From: Coprinellus micaceus
Lineage: Eukaryota; Basidiomycota; Agaricomycetes; Agaricales; Psathyrellaceae
Reading direction: 5' to 3'
Assembly: GCA_951394405.1 (NCBI GenBank)
Contig: OX596346.1
Location: 1,054,001-1,118,000, forward strand
Length of the DNA stretch: 64,000 nucleotides
Shown: piece by piece, positions 43,801-55,228 of the stretch
Layout: each line of letters begins with the position of its first letter
Position numbering within the stretch: position 1 is the first letter of the stretch
Notes under the pieces: model-generated
Told to the model about the DNA's origin: nothing
The model's input: the letters and a program-made list of their open reading frames with translations, nothing else
Database searches by the model: none
Translations under genes and position numbers: made by a program

Positions 43801-45706
43801 AGGAGAATCCTCCATTGAGCTTGAAACAATTCCCGGTTCAAAAAGGTACGGAGCGGGTCCCCGACGTTGTTTTTACCCGACGCGTCGAGATACCAATCCT
43901 GGAAGTGGTCAGGAAGCTAGTGTAGCACCAAAATCTGATCAGCATGTCGGTTTGAGCTTTGCATAAGGACCCGGAAACCCACCACTTGAAAGTACGCAAT
44001 CTCTTCAAATAACTTCAAGGATGCCTTCGAACGTCGGTTTTTTGACTCGTTGCCAAAGAGCATATACAACGGCCAGATTTTGGCGTTCCCAAAGGACGTC
44101 AGCATGGTTTGGTCTGATGCGAACATCAGGCCGACGACATAGCGAGGCAAATGATCTTCTTCTTCTTCTGGTGGTAAGCTCTGTTGTAGGGTTAGAGGGC
44201 CTGTTCAGTGATCGATAGCTTCCACTTACCTGAACTTCCTTGAAAGCCTCGATGAACGCAGGCGAGTTGTATAGTTCGCCGTACACGCGCGATTCCAGCC
44301 CTTCCTCACATGGCAGCCAGCGTAGATCCACAGGGACAATGTGGAACTGCTCCCCTCTCGCAACATCCTTCAAACGTTCGGTGATGGTTGGGACAAGTGG
44401 TCGGTAGCGGAAGTCGGGTACCTGGAACGAGTGAGGGCCGGGATCAAGGGAAGTACTGTTAAAGGGGACTTCAAGAGTAACCACCGCGGATTGCCAGGAC
44501 GTCCCGTCCCCAATCCAGTCTGCATGCGACTTCCCACGTTCGTCGAATTCAGAAGATGCTAACGACGAGTTAATTTCATTCCAGTCCGCTGCGCGGACGT
44601 CTTCAGGGTCGAAGTCGGGACTTGTGATGATGTTGAGCAACTCTCGAAAAGACTCCCGACTCTTCTCGGTGCGGTCACTCCAGAACCACTCTCCGAGCGA
44701 GAAGGAGCTCATGTTGGGGAAGGGGTATATGTCGTGAGCAGCTGAAGTGACCGGAGGGGGGTCTTCAGCCGCTTGGTCCTCCTGCAGATCCTTCCCAGAG
44801 ATATAAAGGTCGGGGTCGTGAGGACGTTTCTCCGTCGTCCAGTACGTCTTGTAAAGGCCAAATGAATTTTTAGGTGTCCTTTTCCACGACGAATCATGCC
44901 ATACCGTGCTGCGCATGGCCTCTGGCTCTGTAGCAGCACCGAGAGCGACCCCATCATCCGGCTGGTCGGAATCTTCAGCGGCGTCGACGGAACCCTCTTG
45001 ATCTTCCTCAAGATTTTCCACGGGTAAGGAAGGTATGTCAAACGGGATCGTCGATGTGAGGGCGAATTCCTTGAACTTTTGGACTAGTTTGCGTGCTCGA
45101 AGGCCACGACCGTGCGTAGTAACATCGGGCTCGTAGTCCACCTGACTCTCGACTTGGATGCGCGGGGGTATGTCGGGACTGTCCCTCCTTGGCGGGATCG
45201 TATACTGCTTGAATGTTAATCAATGAGCTGGACGGAGGGCCAAGAAGGGCGAGGCTTACGAGGTCGACTTCCTCATCTCGAAAACTCGACCCTTGAGATG
45301 GACTTGCGGGAATGGCGTCCACATCGAGATTACCTTCCCCAAACCAAGTGGCCAATGCCGCCCTGCCCTTCTTTCCTTTCCCCTTCTTCTCCCTGTATCG
45401 TGCCCTAGCGCCCTCTAAACTCAAACCCACGCTGCTCTTATAGGCAGCACAACCGTTGATGTGGTTGGTGTAGCTGCTCGGTTGATACAACCGCCTTCCG
45501 CATGTACATTTACGGACCCATGCCGCACCTTCGCTGAAGAGGTCCTCGTTGTCCATGCTCTTGGTCAAACGGGTGAGGGTCGGAAGAAAGGGTCCAGTTG
45601 CAGACCCAAACTCGACGAGGGCGATAGAGAACTCGGACAAACCCTCGAGAAGACGCGCCGCACTTGTTCCTAGGTGTTTCCGGCGTGTTGTGGTTGAGAC
45701 GCCCAC
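40868..45706 (-). mobile_element. Plavaka-type (KDZ superfamily) DNA transposon, transposase gene nearly complete
   Basis: Multi-exon transposase of the Plavaka family, common in Agaricomycetes and grouped with Kyakuja-Dileera-Zisupton elements. The N-terminal exon (45706-45250) contains a Cys/His finger (CTCGRRLYQPSSYTNHINGC). The next exon has IPPRIQVESQVDYEPDVTTH, FSLGEWFWSDRTEKSRESFR and RVYGELYNSPAFIEAFKEVQ. A core exon has LPRYVVGLMFASDQTMLTSF, GNAKIWPLYMLFGNESKNRR, LPDHFQDWYLDASGKN, ELFQAQWRILLDEDFIKAYQ, VRRRFYPRIMTYSADYPER and CPRCLVAGCDIHRLG. Then come AFSDQLSSLGLDVFRIVSVD, LHEVEIGVWKSLFIHLLRVL, PKFHSLGDVATYIRMFG and TTDSYSTQL. An acidic tail ends DDDDDAFL at 40868. All hallmark blocks of the family are present in order, and the junctions I checked keep frame, so it may be functional or only recently silenced. 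Terminal inverted repeats and target duplication were not located. Confidence 0.85.
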
Positions 45707-48132
45707 GGTGAGCTGATGAAACTATGACGACAGGATAAATACAAGTGGTTAATGCTGAATGAGAGAGTATTCAGCTGCGGCATCGCTCTATTGAGATGAT
45801 ATCGGTACGGACCTCGTCAATCCGAGGAGCGCTCGTGCGTGAGCTTTTGTTGCTGGACCCATCGTGGGTCTGGCCAGGGAAGGACAAGGTAAACCCCGCT
45901 CCCCTCTCGTGGCAATCCCACGAAATATCCGCCCTCTGCATCCCGGGGTCCAACTGCCCTCTGTACGGGAGCGTCCTGAGGACAGCTTGAGGAAGCCGAT
46001 CCGTAGCAATCAGCTTTGTGGGCTATTGGCGAACTGGAGGATCCCCACAGAGGTGAAGCGGGCATGGGCTTACCTGAACACCCGCAGTGACCAGGTTGTC
46101 TTCCGCCCAGAACCAAGCCTATCGCCGCTGTTGAAAACTGAAGGTGTTGGGCGGAAGCACTCTTGACGGGCGCTCAATTGGCGTCGGGTTTGGGGCGATG
46201 CTCGGCATCAGTGCCGCACACACGCATCAAGTCAACAAGGACCCACTGCCCACTGGGCACATGCCACTATGAGCTATGTTCCATCCAAGAATGAATTTTC
46301 ATATGTGACGAGACATTGATATACAGCTTGCGACGGGGATAAGGGCATAATGGTACGACTGGCATATAAGGGAGAAGGGGGGGAGAACAATTCTGGGGGT
46401 AGCATGGACGATCATCGGGCGAGTGACGGTGTGTTCTCAATCTTGACTCAGAATCGCTTCGTTTTCACAGCCACAGCCTCAACCAAAACCAAGAGGTAGC
46501 ATAGCGCTTCAGATGGGTCATCCGGACGGAGCCAGCGCGGGGATCTGTGGGGATCTCAGAGTTAAAGAAGTGTGAGGGAGGAATTTGGAGGGATCCCAGC
46601 TCACCCAGTCAAACGGCCAGTGCTGCTAATAAACCCTGGAAACAACGGAGAATAGGAGAAGTAAAAGGCCTTTGGGTATCTATAGGCGTCAGTCAGACTT
46701 GGCTTCCCGTCAGCGTATGACTAGGGGTGGGACGCACCGGTGACCGAAAGCGACGCGCTCCAGGAGAGGTGGCTCCCAAACCCCAAACCCAGATCATAGA
46801 GTCTTGTCGGCCGACCTGGGCTCCACTTCAGTAAAGAGGCGGATACGCAAACAAGCTTTTGCAACGTACGAAAGAATGCCCATACTTCTCTCCAAGCAAA
46901 GAAGCTAAGGAGAGCGGTTGCAACCGACATGACTGCGTTTGAATTCACACCGCGCCCATGCCCGCGAGCCCTTGCCAGCGTTAGATCCTCGTTGAGAGCA
47001 GATATTCCAGTTGTGCTGATCGCCACAATGTTCCAGTTGCTGTCGACATTTGTGAAGACGAGCAGAGAATCGGTGCGGCGATCCAGCTGAATGATCTGCC
47101 AGGTACCGAGCAGCTGATCCCCATGCTGGAGGATTGCCCGAACCTCTTCATTGCTAATAAGTAGAATATGAGCTTGGGGTCTCCTTGAGAGGAGCTGTGG
47201 AATAGACAGTCTGCTGCGGTGCGGCGATCCAGTGGCGCGATTCGGGAGGCTGCAACGTAACGCACCATGCAAGTTAGCCCCCATCGTCAATTGAGAGTCG
47301 TCGTGCCTCATACCTGGCATTTGCGTCCGGTTGCGCCATAATTCTATCGACGAGAGACGTAGTGGAATGACAGGGTGCAGAGAGCAAGGCAAGAGGTTGG
47401 GAGGGAGAATACGATGGCTTGAACCTCACAGGACCGAATTGCAAGCGAGCCTAGAGAAGGCCCTCCACTACGATGGCTTGGGATACCGTCTTTGCACCAT
47501 CTTTCAAGGCAATCGAGGGGTGATGGCGGTGGGAGCGCTTGAGTTACCGGCAGGAAGGAATGGTCGTTTCAAACGTCCTTTCGGCGAATAAGGCTGTGGG
47601 AAGGTTGGCATGATGATATCATCGAACCAGTCGACGATCCGAATTGGGAACTAACGTGCTCTTCGGCGAACCTCATCCACAAGGCTCGCTCTGCAGCGTA
47701 CCCGCAACTTCTCGGCTTAAAGACGCTATGGTATGGTATTAAAATACCTGGAATAGGGCGTAAAATCCTCTGATTGTGCTTATTGGCAGGGCTTGTCAAT
47801 GGGTGGGAAGACGTGAGACCTGATAAGCGCCTTACACGAAAGCAAAGCACTTGCCGGACGGAATCATGATGCCGGTATATACTCGACCGGCGTTGGCCAT
47901 GCAAATGCTCGTTTCACTTTCCCGGGCCCTCTCGGCTTTCATGGCGTCGTAAAGCGGGAGGTCACGTCGATGGCCACACCCTGTCGAAGTGCGGCAATGT
48001 CACCCTTTTTCACACAGTTGGGTTGTGCCTGTCACAGTCAAGGCGGGATAAGTATGGGGGGAGTCCGCCGTTGGGATCCCCATCTCTTCTCAGACTCGTC
48101 GCAGACTAGCTTCGCTCCATTCGCTTCAAGAT
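45707..48132. other. 2.4 kb without a firmly supported gene; possible weak minus-strand exons
   Basis: The right flank of the transposon. On the minus strand a 223-codon open frame (47392-46721) includes ISNEEVRAILQHGDQLLGTW and TNVDSNWNIVAISTTGISAL, which looks protein-like. Upstream short segments with plausible splice sites read MANAGRVYTGIMIPSGKCF (near 47900) and AAERALWMRFAEEH (near 47680). I could not join them into one convincing model and do not recognise the family. It could be a decayed gene or transposon-related debris. Confidence 0.35.
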
Positions 48133-49285
48133 ATGGAGATCTCTGCTAAATTGACTATTCCCACTACGCCGACCACTCAAGTCAAGAGCATCATTGTGTC
48201 TCGCTCAGCGACCATGGGCGGCGGCGATCGTGTCTCCGGATCCACTTTGCGCCCTTCAGTAACTACCCCTCTTGCAGCGTCTTCTGTATTCATTCGTGGA
48301 GGGGGCCATTCAACTCGAAAACCGCGTCCCCTGCGTGTAGCTTCCCCCCCACCCAAACCCCTCTGGATGTACTCCCCCCCGCCTCGTCTCCCAGCCTCGG
48401 ATGCCGGCAAGCCTGTAACCTCACCTTCTGAAGCATCCCGCGTCCCTCCGGCGGATGTCGTTCTCGACGATCTCCCCCAGGGGACGTCGATGGATCAGGG
48501 TCTCATAAGCCACGGAGTAAATGGTATGCTTCATGTTTCTATCAACATATACAAGGGATCTTAACATGGTGTCTAGATTTCCTTTCAACTGATTCCAAGA
48601 ACGATTCCGCACCACGTCTCCTGGGCAGTCGTAAGAATCTCGACATCAGTTCTTTGGTATTGTCTTCTGACAGATGTTTCCGACTCTAGCTTTTGGATTA
48701 CAAGTCCACCGCTCCTCAGGAGCGGAGCAGGGACCCCCCATGGCCGGACTGTTCGGCGAGCAAGGTGGCTCAGGCTTCAATGACCCAGAGGACATAAAGG
48801 CACCATCGTGTGAGTGGGTCCCTGGATCGTCGGGACCTTCCGCTGACCCTTGGCTCACCACAGTCCACCCGATTGGCGTTTCTTTCTTCTCGCGTTTAAA
48901 GCTGTCAAAGTTCGACTCAAATCAGCCGACCACCACTAATCTCGACATCCTCTTCCGCTTGGGGGGACTATTTGTGGAGGGTATCACAAAGACCGAGTTC
49001 AAGAAAATCTTTCGCGAGTGCTTAACCTGTGACAATCTCCTATACGGCGACAGGCGCGCACACCACTATTGCCAAGGAGCCGCCTTCGACATCCGGTCGG
49101 AAACCTTCGACTTAATACAGACTTTCCTCAGCGGAGATGAGAACCGAGGTGTGACCAAGGCGGATTTTGCAGAGCTCACGGTTACATGTGATGATTGCCA
49201 CCGCCTTTGTCTTGCAACCTCGGGCGACTTCCACGAATGTATTCGCCACCCTAACCGCACTGTTGCTCGTTTTAGTAGATACTAG
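48133..49285 (+). CDS. Unknown protein with two Cys/His finger-like motifs, four exons, 328 aa
   Basis: Exons 48133-48523, 48577-48630, 48690-48809 and 48864-49285 fit with matching phases (each intron phase 1). The third junction is fixed by a GTGAGT donor and GCTGACC branch-like site, and the second by GTAAGA with acceptor CTCTAG. The first 190 residues are Ser/Pro/Thr-rich and probably disordered (VASPPPKPLWMYSPPPRLPA). The C-terminal 140 residues are compact: LDILFRLGGLFVEGITKTEF, then FRECLTCDNLLYGDRRAHHY ending in Cys (C-x2-C ... HH-x-C), and about 60 residues on, VTCDDCHRLCLATSGDFHEC with C-x2-C ... H-x-C. The two units have similar spacing, each preceded by a (T/D)xxF helix (TKTEFKKIF, TKADFAELT), so they look like an internal duplication of a zinc-binding module. 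Similar single modules occur in agaricomycete hypothetical proteins as far as I recall; the function is unknown. Confidence 0.68.
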
Positions 49286-49564
49286 CGGACTGGTCACACA
49301 ACTCATCATCCCCTGATTCTCGTCGAACCTTCTTCGCGCTGTTGTCCGGCAACTTCCTTAGAACTTCTTTACTTAGACTCGTTGCTTTGCTCACTAGCCG
49401 TGATACCCCCCAACATTGTCATCTTCATACAGAGGTTCGCATTAGGAGAAATACTATTTATACAAGCTATCGGTGATACATACATACATACGTAGTGGGA
49501 ACAACAAAGGTCGGTTAGGGGCATAGACGAAAGCAGTAGGGAATTGACCATTCATGTGCGAGGC

Positions 49565-50400
49565 TTAGGAGACAAGCAACGAGGGTGGGGAAATAATTGC
49601 CGAAACGTCTGGGCACCTATTGTTTGTGTACCACATTCGACGGATGATGGGCTGTAAAGCTGATGGGTTGCGACTGAATAGATTGCCGATTTCCTGAACC
49701 TGGGTGTCGTCAAGGTCGACTGGGGTCGAATCCTCGAGACCCTCAACGTTGCTTGGGGTGGGTGAAGTTGTCTCACCAGCGGCTCGGTCCAGAGCCTGAT
49801 GAAGAGTCGCGTGGACCCTTGATATGCTCAGGCTCTCTGTCGTCGGTGGTGTCGTCGTACGGATTTCGAACCGGTCGGTGTTGAGGGTGACCAGTTCCCC
49901 CACCATGTTGAGGGCCTGGCAAACGAGGCGACCAAGCTCGTATTCAACGGTCTTACTCGTCGCTAGGTTATTGGACAACGAATATGCATAAGGGTCTGAT
50001 TGTGGTGCATTGGAAGACCCATTTCCGGCGGCACATGTCCCCTGTAAGGGACTGGATGAGCCATTGAACAAAAGGCCACGTTCGCTTAGCTCACTTACCT
50101 GACAACTTGTCACGGTCTGTCCTCGCGGGAGGGAACCAGGGTTCGCCCCGCGTCTTCGCTTGGGGTGGGAACCGTCCCGGGGTTCGTGGGCGCCTTCATT
50201 GGAGGAAGAGAGGCTGGTTCTTCGACGCTGTAGCCTGCGGATGGGGCGCCTTTGGTCGAGGGGCATGGGGAGAAGAGGCTTTCTTGAGGAAGTGGGGGTC
50301 TAAGGAGGGAAGGGGCGAATTGCCGTTAATGGCCTGGGACCTGGGGTTGATATACACAGATGGGGGAGAAAGAAGTTCCAAGTTTATGACACTCCCTTAG
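49565..50400 (-). CDS. Hypothetical protein, probably two exons, about 200-230 aa
   Basis: A minus-strand frame is open from about 50266 to 49565. The N-terminal part is basic and Arg-rich (RRPIRRLQRRRTSLSSSNEG) and the remainder is more regular: SLSNNLATSKTVEYELGRLV, CQALNMVGELVTLNTDRFEI, RVHATLHQALDRAAGE, VDLDDTQVQEIGNLFSRNPS, LQPIIRRMWYTNNRC. A GT-AG intron near 50105-50060 (CAG|GTAAGTGAGC...) may remove the stretch SELSERGLLFNG. No domain is recognised and no ATG stands out as the true start (50266 or upstream to about 50400). The amphipathic helices in the C-terminal half resemble a small helical domain; beyond that the role is unknown. Confidence 0.5.
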
Positions 50401-50709
50401 CAAAGAAACGCCAAACATAAGGGGAATTGGGAATTTATGAGGGGTGGGGCTGTGCGGGCACGGCACTTACTATGACTTTTTGAGAAAACACCAAAGCTCT
50501 CGCTCTTCCGACGCTGAGCTCGAGGTTCACAACTTTGATTTGCCTCCGACGAGATGCCGCCTCCCACACGGCATGCTGATGCCGCATACGGTGGGAGAAT
50601 GATGACCTAACCATCAACGAGCACTCATGGCGGCCGCTGTCATCTTGTCGTCGGCGGTCACCCTCTCCTCCTCCCTCACTTCCTGGCTACATACTCACTC
50701 CAACGAACT
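50401..50709. other. Divergent intergenic region
   Basis: About 300 bp between the hypothetical gene on the minus strand and the multi-exon gene starting at 50710 on the plus strand. Pyrimidine-rich sequence (CTCTCCTCCTCCCTCACTTCC, about 50660) lies just before the plus-strand start, as is usual in fungal promoters. Confidence 0.4.
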
Positions 50710-51698
50710 ATGCCTCAGCATTCCCGCTCGGGAACCAAAGAGGCCAACCTTCGAGAATCTTTCTGTCGGAAGAGAGTCCCGTCTTATCTCATGAGCGCTG
50801 TGATGGAACTGCACGTTGCAGCCACACCGCCCTCATATCGGGTTCATATCACCTCCGATAAGGCAGATTCGAACAGATTGAACGTCATTCTAGGTCACGT
50901 TCCTCACTGCCTTTAGAACGCCGGTTTAGCGAACGAGAACAAAACGCTCGTTTCTTGAGATTTGATCCGGATCGCTCTCTAAGCGCCCAGGAGTTGGCGT
51001 ACCTCCTGAGGAGACTCTTGGAATCAGGTGAGCGATTGCGGCAAGCCTATGAAGCTTCCAATCTCCATTCAGCCCTATTCAGGGCTCTCCCGTTACGTTT
51101 TCATTTTGTATCTCAATGGAAATTCTGAAAACTCACAAAGCCCCGTTCAGGAAGGACGACCGTTGCAGAACCGTTTTTGCCAAACCCTCGCTCTATGTGA
51201 TAGGATCTGAAAGGGGAAAGCGATAGTCGCTTTGTACCACTGCCACTCCTGACAGCCACCTGGGGGATGGCCGTGACCTTAACTTATTCCAATGGTGTTT
51301 GTCCTCCAGGTCGGCTGAGCGTCCTGCGTTCAAAGTGCAGGTCAAGAAGGCGCGTTTCATAGGCCCTACAGTATGTGTGTGCTCTTAGACGTTCCCTAGG
51401 AATTTAATGAACTTATTTCCTTGCTTCTAGCCTCAGAAACGCAGCCATCGCTTTGGCTCCCGCCGACTGATTTATGCGCATCGTTGGGTGGATCTTGCTC
51501 GTCTCAGAAATCAGATCACCAGTCCCTTCACCACCCCGTGAGGCTCGGTAAATGTCAACTAACTCATATCCTTTTCCGTTCACCATACTCGGCACAAACA
51601 TCGAGTTAATTCTTAGCCGTTGTCAAAATTCTCCAGATGGCCCATTACCGCCTCTGGAACAGGGGCTTCACCTCATGTCGCCCCCGTGAGGCTTTGCC
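50710..51698 (+). CDS. Unknown multi-exon protein (model uncertain)
   Basis: Protein-like segments follow one another on the plus strand: MPQHSRSGTKEANLRESFCR and MSAVMELHVAATPPSYRVHI (50710-50893); ERRFSEREQNARFLRFDPDR, SAQELAYLLRRLLESG and ERLRQAYEASNLHSALFRAL (50917 to about 51110); SAERPAFKVQVKKARFIGPT (51310-51371, donor GTATGT); PQKRSHRFGSRRLIYAHRWV and DLARLRNQITSPFTT (51432-51537); and a last piece ending VRLCR-stop near 51698. The first junction needs a 23-nt intron (GTCACG...CTTTAG), which is too short for a normal spliceosomal intron, and the junction into SAERPAF does not match phase, so an exon or an indel is missing from my model. The composition is basic, with a possible nucleic-acid-binding character. 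The family is not recognised. It is co-oriented with the next gene. Confidence 0.45.
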
Positions 51699-51876
51699 GT
51701 TGACTTTGGAACGACTTGTGGAATGAAACCTGACGCGTTCCTCCCGTCAACGTAAGGCCGCGGGATCCTGACCCTCATATATACCTTCACTGATCCCTGC
51801 TTTTGTCCCATCCCCACTTCTCCCCTTCATCCTTCACTTCATCCCCACTTCCCGCTTCCTTCCCTCTGTCAAAGCT

Positions 51877-54800
51877 ATGGACGACTTCAGCGCGTACGAG
51901 AACCCTTTGTACACACATTCTGTGCGTGTATACTCCCCCTCGTAGAGCCTACCACTCGACGCCTCTGCTGACGGGCTATCAACCACAGGACAACTCTCTG
52001 TTGAGGGGATCTGTTTGGGATTTCGCCCATGACTCTTTGTTGCCGGGTGGCGACCCTGAAGAGGACAGAGTCTCGTTATTCTTCGCCGCATCCGGGTTTC
52101 ATACCCAGAACGACGACGAGACTATGCTCCCTGATGCAGTAAGCCTCCTTATATTCCTTGTCTCGAGTTATATTTATTCCTTCAACAGTTCGTTGCGGGC
52201 AACCCCCAACTCAATATTTTCAATGGGGCTTTTGGAGAGGATGGCCCCTCGAATGTCGTAAGCCTTCGATATTACTTGCCTCGGATTCTACTCATTATTC
52301 ATCCATCGCTCTTCCATTAGGTCGCTGGGGAGGCCCACGCTGAAACCCCTGATTTTAACCAGCTTCTTGCGGCATTTGCCTCTGACTCGAGCACGGTAAG
52401 CCCGCTATCTTTCTTTGGTGGGATTTTCCTGATCACTAAGTTATTCCCTCACCAGACTGGTACGGGTGCACATGTCGGAGAGGCCGGCTCCTCGAACATG
52501 GTGGGCACTATATATCCCTGGCTCAGATTCCACCTCAACCTTTTATTTGTCCAGGTCAATCTACCAAGCGCTCCTGAGCCTGGACCCTCCCTGTGGTCAG
52601 AAGGCATCGGACCTCACCTCTTGAACGATCTTTTGGATTTCAACATGGTGAGCCGTCCAATATACTACCCGCTAGTGGTCGCTGGTATTCTGACTACTTA
52701 TCAAACACACAGATTGACGATGTCGGTGCACCTGCCCCTACAGGGTCGGCTCACGGGCATGCAGAGTCGGTGGGCTCGGAGCTTGGACAGCTCCCTGTGC
52801 CTAGCGCCACAGTAAGGTCTTCCACTGATCAACGGCATCGATGAGACTGACACTGGCCTAGGATTCGGAACGAAACTATGAGACAGATCTTCAACCTCCA
52901 CCAGCCCAGCGTCGCCGGTTGTATGAGTCTCCGGAGCCAACGCCGCCGTCGACCAGTGCCGCAGGAGGCCCCATCCATGCTGTGGTTCCCTCGGGCTCGG
53001 GTAACGACCTGGGATCGACCAACAACCCCCATCTCGCTCCAGACGCGTCTGGAACAAGCCTACCTTCTGCCAATCCGGCCTTGGACGTCCCGCAGAACAC
53101 TGCAAACGAACACGGACGGGCCCGAGTCCCTGCCGACCAGCTCACCCTCCCTGCCGAAGTCACGAACGCGCTGCAAGACGTGGCTGAGCGAGTGGCTGGT
53201 TATCAACTCCTCCTCGGTATGAACTGTGCTGTCGAGGATAGCAAGGCGGCCCTCCAAGTAGCTATCGACAATCCCTCAGAAGAGCTCACCTTCCAGGCCA
53301 CGAAGCTATACACCATGGTTCGCGATAACGCCTCCGAAGTTGCTCAGTTCAGCGATCGGCTTCACCAAGGTACGTATACACCTACGAGACTTTCAATGAC
53401 TGCAACCCAGCTGATGCTCTCGTCATCTTTTCTAGACCAAGAAGCGAGGGCGCAAGCGAGAGGGATTTACATGGTCCACCTCGAACCTGCCGCGGTCAAA
53501 GAGGTAGGTCTTTTGACGGCTGCTCCCCCCCCCCCCCCAGTATCTGTGCTGACACTCGCTAGGTGACCCAAAAGGTCTCGGCCGTCGAGAACACCATGCT
53601 CGATAGCATCATCGGGTTGTTTCGAGACGAAGACCTGTTGAATCTGAAGCAATTCGACGATGGTCAGAACCCCGAGCTCTTCAGAAGCATGGTAGCATGG
53701 GTGGCAACAACACAATTCCCCTTTCATCTATACCTTCGGTCTCGTCAAGGAGAACAAACTCTCCTAGACTCCCTCGCGGATGTCCTTGTCGATCACCCCA
53801 AGCCTGGTGAAGAGGTGTGTTGTCTAATTTTGCTCGTGAGGTCGATTTGAGCTGACTGATACTTCTTACCATCTTCCCTGCTTCGTCAGCTCTTCCCGGG
53901 AGTTCAAACTCTACGCCCCCACGATTCGTTCAACGTCGCACGGGCCTTCGCCTTGTGGAGGCTGGCTCAACTCGAGAAGTTCGTGGCCACGGAGGAGAAG
54001 GCCAAAGCCAAACAGAAAGGAAAGGCGAAAGAGTCGCAGCAACCTCCGGGTAAATCTCATCATTGATAGTTGGGCTGGCATTGCGATAGTAACCACACAT
54101 ATATATATATTAGCAGCCGGCGCGCCGACCGTTTTCGACCTCGTCAACCTCCTCGACCAAGAGACGGAGAAGGCGACGAAGAACACGAAGGCCAAATCCT
54201 ATGAAAATGCAAGGCGGTGTCCCGACGGATGCCTAAGACTCGCGACTGGGCGGAACAAGGAGTTTGTTTCGGCCATATCTAACAACAACAGCACCATCCA
54301 GTTCAAGGTGTTATCGAAATTCTTTTCCCTACTCCACCGTGACTTCCGAAGCTCCTTGACAGGACGCTCTGTCTTGGAAGAATACTTGGAAGACCAATCC
54401 AACGTTCCCATCGGCAGCGAGTACGACTCGGTTTGGCGATGCCCGTCGACAATGCAATCCCTTGTACGTCTTTGATCCACACGCTTCGATGCTATGAACT
54501 GAATCGAGCCTCTCTTAGATATGCGCCACGTTGCGGCTCATCTACAAGAAGGGCACTCTCAACATCACTGCTCTTGAGGTTCGGAAAGATCCGCACGCTC
54601 GCCTCACCCAACGATGCAAGATTCGAACCGCCATCGTGAACGGCGAGAAGTGGTGGAAAGATGAGCTCAAGGAGTTCACCATCTTTCGGGGTCGCGTCTT
54701 GGGTCTGATGAAATTGATTATCGCAGCCTTCAAGTCGAGGATACCTCGGCGCTACATCAAGGACTTGAACGAGAGCTACCAACCCGCGAATTCTGTTCAC

Positions 54801-55228
54801 CTTTCCGTGGAAGGTCGGTCATACGCCGGGCTCCATCGTGCCACCAACGCCGACTCTGAGTCGGACGACGACGACGACGATACCGCCCAACCTGCCCGTG
54901 AGTACTCAATAAAGTACCTTATACTGTGTATTCCCCCCTAGCTAACCCAAAGTTCCACGATAGTGCTTGGTTCCGAATCTACGATCCAGCACCGTCAAGA
55001 TAATATCAAGAACATCCCAAAGTGTGAGTAACTCGAGCTTGCAGTCTTCGCTTTTCCCTGTCTCACTAAATACGTTATCTTTCAGACTTGCCCTGGATTC
55101 GAGGCAAATTGATCAATCCCTCCGTCTTTTCAGAGCTGAGCCTTCGGGCCTTCCAGCGTCAGAGTTTCGTCGCTGCTTCCAGTTCCTCTTATCGTGTTCC
55201 TATTCCCGGCCCCTCTTCTTTATCTTAG
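51877..55228 (+). CDS. Unknown 15-exon protein, 830 aa, with a run of phase-0 small exons
   Basis: Exons: 51877-51921, 51989-52138, 52189-52257, 52321-52395, 52456-52500, 52555-52647, 52713-52811, 52862-53369, 53436-53503, 53563-53814, 53890-54049, 54117-54463, 54519-54897, 54964-55023, 55086-55228. All phases agree and the total is 831 codons including the stop. Exons 1-7 are all multiples of three and encode an acidic, low-complexity leader (MDDFSAYENPLYTHS, FVAGNPQLNIFNGAFGEDGP, VAGEAHAETPDFNQLLAAFA). Exon 8 continues Pro/Ser-rich and then turns helical (LPAEVTNALQDVAERVAGYQ, MNCAVEDSKAALQVAIDNPS). Exons 9-14 are a folded-looking helical region: MLDSIIGLFRDEDLLNLKQF, VFDLVNLLDQETEKATKNTK, STIQFKVLSKFFSLLHRDFR, ICATLRLIYKKGTLNITALE and GEKWWKDELKEFTIFRGRVL. 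No catalytic motif is seen and I do not recognise the family. It appears intact; introns are about 50-85 nt. Confidence 0.8.

Noticed and set aside
53525..53538. Second poly-C tract (14 C)
   Set aside because: It lies inside an intron as part of a pyrimidine-rich region before the acceptor, so it has no coding effect.
54099..54111. AT dinucleotide repeat
   Set aside because: Short (about six units) and intronic; ordinary microsatellite.
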